In this document: positions 43,676 to 51,266 of the stretch, piece by piece
How the letters are laid out: each line of letters starts with the position of its first letter
How positions within the stretch are numbered: the stretch's first letter is position 1
Assembly (NCBI GenBank): GCA_944382845.1
Contig: CALWNN010000082.1
Span: 62,001 to 126,000, forward strand
From: an uncultured Clostridia bacterium
GTDB lineage: Bacteria > Bacillota > Clostridia > Oscillospirales > Ruminococcaceae
Length of the DNA stretch: 64,000 nucleotides
Direction: 5' to 3'
Translations under genes and position numbers: made by a program
The notes under the pieces: model-generated
Told to the model about the DNA's origin: nothing
The model's input: the letters and a program-made list of their open reading frames with translations, nothing else
Database searches by the model: none

Positions 43676-44848
43676 TTACAATTTATTTTTATTTGCTTTT
43701 AAAACGTCGGAATTGCGCAGTTTTACTGTTACAGAATTTTTACCCACTGTAATATTTTCAACTATCTCTCCCCGCTTTCCAAGTGACAGCTTTGAAAAAT
43801 CCGTTCTTATAATCTCATTGACCTTGCGGATAAGAACTTGCTTTGTTATCCTTGTTCCTTCAAGACAATTGTTTTCGCAAACTGCAAACGGCGTTATTCT
43901 CTTTATTTCAGCCCCGCATTTTGCACAAAAAAGAAAACCCGCAAGTGGATTGTTTTCAAGGGAATTTCTGTTTATTGAAACAAGTCTGTTTGCCATTTCA
44001 AAAACTTCATCGGAAATTATTTTTTCATGAGCGTTCAAAGTTACAAATCTCATTTCATCGGGAACGTTTTTTGAGCCTTCGGATTTAAACGTAGGCTTTC
44101 TTGTTTTTCCCTGAACAAGAACTCCTTTATAAACAGGATTTTTAATTATTTTTCTGACAGTAGACGCAGACCAACCGTAATTCCTAACCTCTCTTCCCGT
44201 TTTATAGCTTCTGTAGTCGAGAGGAGAAAGTTCTCCTGTAAGGTTTAATATCTCGGCGGTTTTTTGCGCCGAGTTTCCCTCGGTCACCTTCTTAAAAATA
44301 AATTCCACCACCTGAGCCTTTTCTCCTTTTACAAGCACGCCGTTTTTACATTCATAGCCGTAAGGAGAAGCGCTTCCCACAAATATACCGCTTTTCATTC
44401 TTGAGTAAAGCGCCGAACGTATTTTACGGCTTGTGTCCCTTGCATACATTTCATTAATAACGTTTCGGAATGGGGCAAGGTCGTTCATAGGGCAGTCAGT
44501 ATCGATTCCGTCGTTTACCGCAATGAATCTCACTCCATTTTCAGGAAAGAATTTTTCTGTGAATTTTCCTGTTTCAATATAATCCCTGCCAAGTCTTGAA
44601 AGATCCTTTACGATCACTACATTTATTCTTTCCTTCTTAATATCTTCAACAAGCGCTTTAAAACCGGGTCTGTCAAAATTCGTCCCGGAAAAACCGTCGT
44701 CGCAGTATTCCTTTATTATTTCTAAACCGTTTTCCTTTGCAAAATCCATGATGATTCTCCGCTGATTTTTAATGCTTGCGCTTTCTCCCTCTCCATCGTC
44801 CTTTGAAAGTCTTAAGTAACCTGCACAATTAAGTTGTTTCAAGATCAT
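43676..44848 (-). CDS. Serine recombinase (resolvase plus recombinase domain) of the feoB element
   Basis: A 390-residue serine site-specific recombinase. The catalytic domain opens AGYLRLSKDDGE with Ser15 as likely nucleophile, followed by DGFSGTNFDRPGF and KDLSRLGRDY. The recombinase domain covers about residues 155-270 (SASPYGYECKNG, SASTVRKIIKNPVYKGV). A zinc-ribbon part is present (FCAKCGAEIKR). Large serine integrases usually continue with a coiled coil, giving 450-550 residues; this one ends soon after the ribbon, so that segment is reduced or missing. It is the only recombinase in the element and the obvious candidate for cutting at GACCATGTG. The ATG at 44848 has GGGG very close; a TTG two codons later is better spaced. 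Confidence 0.9.
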   Translation of the reverse strand: MILKQLNCAGYLRLSKDDGEGESASIKNQRRIIMDFAKENGLEIIKEYCDDGFSGTNFDRPGFKALVEDIKKERINVVIVKDLSRLGRDYIETGKFTEKFFPENGVRFIAVNDGIDTDCPMNDLAPFRNVINEMYARDTSRKIRSALYSRMKSGIFVGSASPYGYECKNGVLVKGEKAQVVEFIFKKVTEGNSAQKTAEILNLTGELSPLDYRSYKTGREVRNYGWSASTVRKIIKNPVYKGVLVQGKTRKPTFKSEGSKNVPDEMRFVTLNAHEKIISDEVFEMANRLVSINRNSLENNPLAGFLFCAKCGAEIKRITPFAVCENNCLEGTRITKQVLIRKVNEIIRTDFSKLSLGKRGEIVENITVGKNSVTVKLRNSDVLKANKNKL

Positions 44849-44895
44849 CGCCCCTTTTTGAAATTCTATGACAGTACAGGCTTTTAATATAACTG

Positions 44896-44924
44896 TTGAA
44901 ATTCGGGTGGATTTGTGTTATCAT
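44896..44924 (+). promoter_or_regulatory. Promoter of the RlmD-like gene
   Basis: TTGAAA and TATCAT with a 17-base spacer, 31 bases before the ATG, in the divergent gap between recombinase and methyltransferase genes. Confidence 0.65.
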
Positions 44925-44955
44925 TAAATTATAATCAACCGAAAGGAAAAATGTT

Positions 44956-46101
44956 ATGGAAGAAAAAAAGTGCAGACTTTTTAAAAGGTGCGGCGGCTGT
45001 CAGTTTGATTTTTCCTATTCAGAACAGCTTGAGTATAAGCAGCAGAAGGTTCGGAGAATGCTCGGAAAGTTTTGCAATGTATCAGAAATAGTCGGTATGA
45101 AGCACCCTTATAACTACAGAAACAAGGTGTCTCACGGTTTTTACACAAACACAAACGGTAGGATTATTTCAGGAATTTATCAGTCGGGAAGCGGTAGGAT
45201 AGTTCCTTGTGAAAGTTGTAACCTTGAGGATAAAAAAGCGACAGAAATAATTTTACAGATAAAAAAGCTTATGGCTTCTTTTAAACTTCATCCATACAAT
45301 TTTTCAACTCAAAAAGGCTTTATACGTCATGTTCTTGTCAAACGCAGTTTTTCCACAAATGAAATTCTTGTCTGCATTGTAACGTCAAAGGAGGGTTTCC
45401 CCTCAAAGAAAAATTTTATTACTGCTCTTATTTCAGCTTGTCCAGAAATAACAACTGCAGTTCAAAATATTTGTACAAACCCCATGCCATTAACACTTGG
45501 AACAAAGGAAAATGTTCTTTTCGGAAAAGGTTACATTGAGGACAATCTCTGTGGTAAAAAGTTTCGTGTTTCTGCAAGATCCTTTTATCAGGTAAATCCT
45601 GTCCAGACGGAAATCTTATACAGAACAGCGATTAGCTTTGCAGGTCTTGACAAAAACTCAAAGGTTCTTGACTGCTACTGCGGCACCGGTACGATCGGAA
45701 TAATCGCCTCAGATGTTTGCAGGTCGGTAACAGGCGTTGAGGTAAACAGTCAGGCGATTGCCGACGCAAAAGCAAACGCAAAGGCAAATGTCTGCAATAA
45801 CGTAAATTTTCTTTGCGGCGACGCAGGAGAATTTATGGAGAATATGAATTTGCAAGGCAAAAAGATTGACGCAGCATTTTTGGATCCCCCAAGAAGCGGC
45901 TGCAACAAGAGGTTTTTAAGCTCGCTTATTTCCTGCTCTCCTGAAAGAATAGTTTATATTTCCTGTGGCATAGATTCACTTGAGCGCGACCTGAAGATAC
46001 TTACAAAGGGCGGATACGCCGTGAAAGCTATCCAGCCTGTAGATATGTTTCCTCATACAAGGCATATTGAAAACATTTGTCTTTTAGTACGGAGTAAATA
46101 A
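44956..46101 (+). CDS. 23S rRNA m5U methyltransferase, RlmD/RlmCD type
   Basis: A 381-residue SAM-dependent RNA m5U methyltransferase. Iron-sulfur cysteines are in CRLFKRCGGCQF and CESC. The Rossmann motif is DCYCGTGTIG, and the catalytic region has DPPRSGC and YISCGIDSLERDL with the nucleophilic Cys. The N-terminal TRAM domain found in RlmD is absent; the protein starts directly at the cysteine motif. It would methylate a uridine in 23S rRNA at C5. The gene is inside the feoB element, and its stop lies eight bases before the right junction, so it may be cargo rather than the resident housekeeping copy. GAAAGG precedes the ATG. Confidence 0.9.
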   Translation: MEEKKCRLFKRCGGCQFDFSYSEQLEYKQQKVRRMLGKFCNVSEIVGMKHPYNYRNKVSHGFYTNTNGRIISGIYQSGSGRIVPCESCNLEDKKATEIILQIKKLMASFKLHPYNFSTQKGFIRHVLVKRSFSTNEILVCIVTSKEGFPSKKNFITALISACPEITTAVQNICTNPMPLTLGTKENVLFGKGYIEDNLCGKKFRVSARSFYQVNPVQTEILYRTAISFAGLDKNSKVLDCYCGTGTIGIIASDVCRSVTGVEVNSQAIADAKANAKANVCNNVNFLCGDAGEFMENMNLQGKKIDAAFLDPPRSGCNKRFLSSLISCSPERIVYISCGIDSLERDLKILTKGGYAVKAIQPVDMFPHTRHIENICLLVRSK

Positions 46102-46108
46102 ATCCTCA

Positions 46109-47359
46109 TCACATGGTCAGGGATTGTTTGCCGTGAGCGCCCGATTTATGAAAATATTTATCAAGGTCAAATGCAACTCTCGGCAGGTATCCGAAATCCT
46201 CTAAAATTGTAAAAAGCGGAAAGAATATTGCCATAGGAGGTAACATTACCGCCACCACCCAGCTTAACGTCCTATACATTCCATCAATCAGAATCCCATG
46301 CACCCATGCAGGCAGTCCGCTGTCTGAAATCATACCCGACAGAGGCTTTTCAATTGCTGAAAACAGTTCCGAAAGCAGTCTTGATGGATAGTTTGCAAGG
46401 GAGATTGTTATAAGAAATATCATCCCCAACATAAGTATCATTATTGGAATACCGGTTATTCGTGATGTAAAAATTTTATCTAATAATCTATCTTTTTTAT
46501 CATAGTCTTTTTTTGTGTATCTTACGCAAAGGGAGGCTGTTTTTTCAGCCCTTTCGTAATATGCGGCGGAAATTTCTTCGTAAAAGGCGTCCTTGTCGTA
46601 AGCTTTATTTTTCAGTCCTTCAAACGTTCTTATAAGCTCATCTTTCTCTGCAATCATAGACAGAATTTTATTACTGAAATCCTCATCGCCCTCGATTATT
46701 TTTATTGCGGTAAAACGAGAACTAACCGAAAAATCGTATTTTTCAACAATAGCTTCCAAAGCAGATATCTCATTTTCTATCTCCTTGGAAAATGAAGTTT
46801 TTCTTCTCGGAGTACAGGTATTCCTTTTGCAGACATCATTAATAACTCTGCATAGTTTATTGATATCCCGCCTGTTTTTAGCACAAATTCCTATTGTCTC
46901 TGCCCCCGTTTGTATGGACAGCTCGTCAAGGTCAACAATTATCCCTTTTTTATCAGCTTCATCAAGAAGATTAACGCATATCACAACATTCTGCACTGCC
47001 TCGCAAACCTGAAAAACAAGGCTTAGATTACGTTCAAGGCAGCAGCAATCCACAACAACTACTGCTGCGTCAACATCTGAAAACAATAGATAATCGCTTG
47101 CCGCAGCTTCCTCGGCTGAGTTTGATAAGATAGAATATGTTCCCGGAAGGTCGGTTATTTTAAAGGATGTATTTTCAAACTCAAATTCTCCCACAGCGTT
47201 AGTTACAGTTTTTCCGGTCCAGTTGCCCGTATGCTGGTTCATACCTGTCAAAGCATTGAAAACAGTTGATTTGCCTACGTTTGGATTTCCTGCAAGGACG
47301 ATGTTATAACACTTCATTTCATTGCGGAGCCTTGATTTATTATACCTCTGCATTATCAT
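46109..47359 (-). CDS. feoB: Ferrous iron transporter FeoB, N-terminal half (5' part of an interrupted gene)
   Basis: A 416-residue product ending AHGKQSLTM then TGA at the right junction. The G domain has G1 AGNPNVGKST, G3 DLPGTYS and G4 NLLDEADK. A helical linker follows, then the first Gate segments (SRITGIPIMILMLGMIFL) and YLPRVAFDLDKYF. In complete FeoB the next residues are the CMGFGCN segment, found 4.3 kb away at 41.82 kb. AAAGGAG precedes the ATG at 47359, which overlaps feoA by 20 bases. The frame is intact throughout. As it stands, the product lacks half of its membrane domain and is unlikely to transport iron alone. Confidence 0.95.
   Translation of the reverse strand: MIMQRYNKSRLRNEMKCYNIVLAGNPNVGKSTVFNALTGMNQHTGNWTGKTVTNAVGEFEFENTSFKITDLPGTYSILSNSAEEAAASDYLLFSDVDAAVVVVDCCCLERNLSLVFQVCEAVQNVVICVNLLDEADKKGIIVDLDELSIQTGAETIGICAKNRRDINKLCRVINDVCKRNTCTPRRKTSFSKEIENEISALEAIVEKYDFSVSSRFTAIKIIEGDEDFSNKILSMIAEKDELIRTFEGLKNKAYDKDAFYEEISAAYYERAEKTASLCVRYTKKDYDKKDRLLDKIFTSRITGIPIMILMLGMIFLITISLANYPSRLLSELFSAIEKPLSGMISDSGLPAWVHGILIDGMYRTLSWVVAVMLPPMAIFFPLFTILEDFGYLPRVAFDLDKYFHKSGAHGKQSLTM
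46110..46118 (-). repeat. Right attachment core of the feoB element
   Basis: GACCATGTG on the minus strand, identical to the left core. The stop codon that truncates the FeoB N-terminal half is made from the last two bases of the core plus the first base beyond it. Confidence 0.85.
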
Positions 47360-47606
47360 CTTCGGCTCCTTTCAGTTTTTTTACAAGTATTTTTTTTGCG
47401 TCCTCTCTTCTAAGAGCAATAATCGCTCCGCGTATTTTATAAGCAACTGCGCCTCCAGATGGCGAAAAAAGCACAGGGCTTATTTTTGTTCCCTTGACAA
47501 ATCCCAGACAGACAAGTCGTCTGCGTTTCTCTCCGCTTGATAAGATTGCAGTTACCTTACATTTTTCACCTATGTTCAATGCAGAAAGCCTTACGATCTC
47601 GTACAT
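47340..47606 (-). CDS. feoA: FeoA, ferrous iron transport accessory protein
   Basis: An 88-residue SH3-like protein of the FeoA family, with RLSALNIGEKCKV at the start and VCLGFVKGTKISPVLFSPSGGAVAYKIRG as the core beta strands (residues about 32-60). FeoA binds FeoB and supports Fe2+ uptake. The gene overlaps feoB by 20 bases. A weak promoter TTGTCG/TATAAG (17-base spacer) lies about 50 bases upstream. No Fur or DtxR site could be assigned with confidence. Confidence 0.92.
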   Translation of the reverse strand: MYEIVRLSALNIGEKCKVTAILSSGEKRRRLVCLGFVKGTKISPVLFSPSGGAVAYKIRGAIIALRREDAKKILVKKLKGAEDDNAEV

Positions 47607-47691
47607 TTTGTTTCACCCTTCCGGCATATAATTGTAAAAAGGCTTTACCCTCTTATATATAATATATGTTTTTTCGACAATACTGTTACAT

Positions 47692-47726
47692 TAAAAAACG
47701 GCAGACCATTTAAGGCTGCCGTTTTA
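47692..47726 (-). terminator. Terminator after the THUMP-domain methyltransferase gene
   Basis: On the minus strand, AACGGCAG and CTGCCGTT form a stem followed by TTTT, just past the stop codon at 47730. Confidence 0.88.
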
Positions 47727-47729
47727 ATT

Positions 47730-48842
47730 CTATCTGAAATACATATAAAGGTTACATTTAATCATGCCGTTATAGAGTTTTCTTTTTTTGTCAGCTTTCT
47801 TTCCGAAAAAGCTTTCAAAGTCCTCATGAGGAGAAATTATGTAAGCCGGATTATCCTTATCAGGATGAAGCTTGTCTCCCAATATCTTATATAGCTTTTC
47901 TGCTTCCCTGACTTCCAACATTCTTTCGCCATAAGGAGGATTACAGAAATTAATCGCTCCTTCAATGCGCTTGAAATTTTTTATGTCTTTCATATCAACT
48001 GATATTTTGGATCTGACTCCGGCTTTTGCCGAATTTGATTCAGTAAGCGCACAGGCTGCACCGTCTGCGTCAAAGCCGTACGCCTTGAATTTACCCTCTT
48101 TATCAATTATATCAAGAGCGTGATCTCTTGCTGAAAGCCAGATTCTCTTGTCAAACTGTTCCCAGCCTTCCGCCGCAAATTTTCTTCTGAGTCCGGGCGC
48201 AATACCAAGCGCTTTATATGCGGACTCAATAAGAAAAGTTCCCGAACCGCACATAGGATCGACCACAACCGAATCTCTTCTTACTCTTGCAAGATCTACA
48301 ATCCCTGCCGCAAGAGTTTCTTTGATGGGAGCATCGTTTGAATTTTTTCTGTAACCTCTTTTATGAAGTCCCTCCCCTGTTGTATCAAGGTAGATGACTG
48401 CGTTATCCTTGATGATGGAAAACTGAAGTCGGTGAGCACTTCCCCTTTCTTCAAACCAAATTGTGTTATACTTTTGCGAAAGTCTTTGAACAGCCGCCTT
48501 TTTAATAATTTTCTGGCAGTCAGGAACGCTGTGAAGCTTTGAATCAAGGCAGTGTCCCTTTACCGGAAAAGCGTCGTTTTTACCTATAAATTCTTCAAGG
48601 GGAATATTTATTACGCCCTGAAAAAGGTCCTCAAATGTATACGCCTTAAAGTTTGCAAGCTCAATAAGCACACGCTCGGCGGTGGCAAAAAATATATTGG
48701 CAAGAGCCACCGTCTCTTCTGTACCGTCAAAGCTTACTCTTCCATCGGTAACAGTTATATTTTCACAGCCAAGCTTTTTTGCTTCATAATTTAAAACGCT
48801 TTCAAGTCCAAAATGACATGGACAGGCAATTCTTAGTTTCAT
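47730..48842 (-). CDS. THUMP-domain RNA methyltransferase (RlmL/YpsC-like)
   Basis: A 370-residue enzyme. The N-terminal THUMP region covers about residues 1-150. The SAM-binding motif is VDPMCGSGTFLIE at about residue 190, and the catalytic NPPY is in FCNPPYGERM near 305. This is the RlmL N6/N2-guanine 23S rRNA methyltransferase family without the RlmK half, as usual in Firmicutes (YpsC-like). AAAGGAAATTAT before the ATG at 48842 rejects a longer in-frame start that would run into the upstream terminator. Confidence 0.88.
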   Translation of the reverse strand: MKLRIACPCHFGLESVLNYEAKKLGCENITVTDGRVSFDGTEETVALANIFFATAERVLIELANFKAYTFEDLFQGVINIPLEEFIGKNDAFPVKGHCLDSKLHSVPDCQKIIKKAAVQRLSQKYNTIWFEERGSAHRLQFSIIKDNAVIYLDTTGEGLHKRGYRKNSNDAPIKETLAAGIVDLARVRRDSVVVDPMCGSGTFLIESAYKALGIAPGLRRKFAAEGWEQFDKRIWLSARDHALDIIDKEGKFKAYGFDADGAACALTESNSAKAGVRSKISVDMKDIKNFKRIEGAINFCNPPYGERMLEVREAEKLYKILGDKLHPDKDNPAYIISPHEDFESFFGKKADKKRKLYNGMIKCNLYMYFR

Positions 48843-48856
48843 ATAATTTCCTTTCG

Positions 48857-48892
48857 TCAAAAACTGCCTTCGCATTTTACACGAAGGCAGTG
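48857..48892 (-). terminator. Terminator after the class A PBP gene
   Basis: On the minus strand, ACTGCCTTCG and CGAAGGCAGT enclose a 9-base loop, followed by TTTTT. It lies in the short gap before the methyltransferase gene. Confidence 0.88.
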
Positions 48893-48898
48893 TAATTT

Positions 48899-51097
48899 TT
48901 AATGTCCCGAACAAGTTTCAGGCATAGCGGATTCCTTATAATATCCCGTCGCAGTCGAGCCGCAGCTCCTTGACGCAAGTTTTCCTGTTCTTGTACAGAA
49001 TTTTGCGGTTACAACGGAATCAGGCGCTTCAAACTCCTTATTCTCCTCGTCCTGAGCGATATCAACAAAGATATTTCTCCATATCTTTGCGATATTCTGA
49101 TACTTTTCGGTAGGTATCTGGGTTACATCCTCAAAACCTATCCAGACTCCGCTTACATAGTCGGGGGTACAGCCTACAAAAGTAAGGTTCTGCCACTCCT
49201 GAGAGGTACCGGTCTTTCCGCACACCTCAACCCCGTCGATATGAGCCTGACTTCCGGTTGCATTATTTCCGTCGATAACCTCTTTGAGAAGTCGGTTCAT
49301 TACATATGAAGTAGATTCATCGATAGCGTTATCATAAATGTCGTTTGCTTCATATATCACGGTGCCTTCCCTGTCAACAATCCTTGAAACGTACTTAGGC
49401 TCATAATATCTTCCGCCGTTTCCGAATATCTGATATGCAGCAACAAGTTCAGAAAGCTTCATACCCTTTCTCATTCCGCCTACCGTCATTGGAGAGTAAT
49501 CCTTATCGTAGTCGCTGTCAAGGGTAGAAACATGAAGCTTATTTACAAGAAAGTTATAGCAGTATGCCGGCGTCATTGTCTGGACAAGCTGAGCCGGAGC
49601 GGTGTTAAGTGAACGCTGGAGCATCTGGTATGTGGGGTAATAATTATACGACCAGTTTGTAACGTTTCCTGTTTCGGAATAGTTTCTGGGCCATTCCGTT
49701 TCAACCCCATCGACCGTAATCGTAATAGGCTCATCCTTAAACATTGTAGACCAGTTTATAAGATCCTGGTCAAGAGCAGGAGCATAGGAAGCGATAGGTT
49801 TGATTGTAGAACCCGGAGAACGTGTGGACTGTGTAGCGTTATTCCAGCACATATAGCTTGCTTTTTCTCCCCTGTTTCCTACAACAGCTCTTACATGTCC
49901 TTCATAATCCATACAAATAAAAGCGGCCCATAGTTCGTCATTTTCAAAGGCATAGCTTTGGAAATTAGAGTCGTCCATAAACTTGTCCTCAATAAGCTTT
50001 TGCATTTCAAGGTCAACGTTTGTGGTTATTGTATAGCCGCCTCCCGCAATACGTTCAGAAGCGGAATTATATGTTATACCGTAAATCTCCTGTAAAATAG
50101 AGATCGTTTCTCTGATGGACTCATCAATATAGTAAGAGGATACTCCCTGATTTGCAATCTCCTCAGCAACGGAATCTACATCAGATGAGAAATTTATATC
50201 GCCTGTAATAACAAGCTCTTCATTCATTGCTTCATCATATTCTTTTGTTGAAATAGCGCCATTATTGAGCATCACCTTTAAAACGTTTGCACGTCTTTCG
50301 TAGTTATTGTCAAGGTGGTCATAAGGGTTACGCCATGAGGGGTTTTTTGTAATTGCCGCAAGACTTGCTGCTTCGCCCAAAGTAAGTTCGGACACATCCT
50401 TGCTGAAATAGAAATTGGCGGCAGCCTGAACTCCTCTTATATTAACCTGATTTGTTCCAAGGAAGATGATATTCAGATATGTTTCAAGTATCTCGTCTTT
50501 TGTATACTTCTTTTCAATACTGATTGAACGAGTTATTTCCCGTATCTTTCTTGTTATGCCTGCACCGCCCTGGGTATCATCGTCGCCGGTGATGTTTTTA
50601 ACCGTCTGCTGGGTAATAGTCGATCCGCCGAATTCCTCGTCATAAAAGTGAAGGATAAGGTTTGCGAACGCTGCGATAGTACGTTTAAAATCAACGCCGT
50701 CATGAGAGTAAAACCTTTCGTCCTCAGAGTAAACAAACGCGTCGCGGACGTATTTAGGGATATTTTCAAGATCTGCCCACACCCTTCTTTCACCATTCTG
50801 GGCAAGAGTGTAATAAGTAACATACTGTTCAGACTCTTCGTTTGTTTCGTCGTAATCGGGATTTTCGGCAAGAAATCTCGATGTGAAGTTTAGTTCAACG
50901 TTATCAAGAGAAATCGGTGTTGTTGAATCAACATAATTCAGAACATATATAGTAAGCGCTGTTGCAAAAATAGAACCTGTTATGATAATTATGAATATCA
51001 TAGACAGAATAACTGTTCCCGTGACTTTAAGAACCTTTACAGGGGTGCTTACTTTATTCTTTTTCTTTTTTAAGTCAACACTTCTTTTGTTTGCCAT
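48899..51097 (-). CDS. Class A penicillin-binding protein (PBP1A type)
   Basis: A 732-residue bifunctional peptidoglycan synthase. A basic cytoplasmic tail and a single transmembrane helix (about residues 25-50) precede the GT51 domain with YSEDERFYSHDGVDF and GGSTITQQTVKN. The transpeptidase has STIKP (active Ser), SLN and KTGTS. It polymerises glycan strands and cross-links them outside the membrane. The C-terminus has a cysteine-bearing segment (CTRTGKLASRSCGS) and no PASTA domains. AAAGGTG before the ATG at 51097 decides the start. A promoter is at 51156-51184. Confidence 0.93.
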   Translation of the reverse strand: MANKRSVDLKKKKNKVSTPVKVLKVTGTVILSMIFIIIITGSIFATALTIYVLNYVDSTTPISLDNVELNFTSRFLAENPDYDETNEESEQYVTYYTLAQNGERRVWADLENIPKYVRDAFVYSEDERFYSHDGVDFKRTIAAFANLILHFYDEEFGGSTITQQTVKNITGDDDTQGGAGITRKIREITRSISIEKKYTKDEILETYLNIIFLGTNQVNIRGVQAAANFYFSKDVSELTLGEAASLAAITKNPSWRNPYDHLDNNYERRANVLKVMLNNGAISTKEYDEAMNEELVITGDINFSSDVDSVAEEIANQGVSSYYIDESIRETISILQEIYGITYNSASERIAGGGYTITTNVDLEMQKLIEDKFMDDSNFQSYAFENDELWAAFICMDYEGHVRAVVGNRGEKASYMCWNNATQSTRSPGSTIKPIASYAPALDQDLINWSTMFKDEPITITVDGVETEWPRNYSETGNVTNWSYNYYPTYQMLQRSLNTAPAQLVQTMTPAYCYNFLVNKLHVSTLDSDYDKDYSPMTVGGMRKGMKLSELVAAYQIFGNGGRYYEPKYVSRIVDREGTVIYEANDIYDNAIDESTSYVMNRLLKEVIDGNNATGSQAHIDGVEVCGKTGTSQEWQNLTFVGCTPDYVSGVWIGFEDVTQIPTEKYQNIAKIWRNIFVDIAQDEENKEFEAPDSVVTAKFCTRTGKLASRSCGSTATGYYKESAMPETCSGH

Positions 51098-51155
51098 AAG
51101 CTTCACCTTTCTGTTATGTCTACACTTTAAGTATCAAATGAATACATATATGTTT

Positions 51156-51184
51156 ATTATAACACAGAATTTACGATTTTACAA
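51156..51184 (-). promoter_or_regulatory. Promoter of the class A PBP gene
   Basis: On the minus strand, TTGTAA and TATAAT with a 17-base spacer, about 60 bases before the ATG. Confidence 0.78.
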
Positions 51185-51266
51185 GTCTTTTATCTGATTT
51201 ATCCAAAAAAAGCGAAAAAGCGCACACTTAAAAGCTAAGTATGCGCCTAAATATTGGTTATAAAAA

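Larger units (their letters stand above)
41817..46118. mobile_element. 4,293-bp serine-recombinase element integrated in feoB
   Basis: The segment separates the two halves of feoB and is bounded by direct repeats of GACCATGTG (read on the minus strand). It contains one structured repeat, an NlpC/P60 hydrolase, a serine recombinase (both minus) and an RlmD-type methyltransferase (plus) whose stop is eight bases from the right junction. Similarity between the junctions extends to TCCC-Y-GACCATGTG with GGATTT at the same distance on the other side, as expected when a recombinase recognises related attB and attP. No transposon inverted repeats or conjugation genes are seen. Excision would leave one core copy and an intact feoB. 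The boundaries are directly visible; the mechanism is inferred. Confidence 0.88.

Noticed and set aside
46109..47359. feoB truncation considered as an assembly or frameshift artefact, or ordinary pseudogene decay.
   Set aside because: The missing half is present 4.3 kb away with matching frame and a shared 9-bp core, and a recombinase lies between; a sequencing error would not create this.
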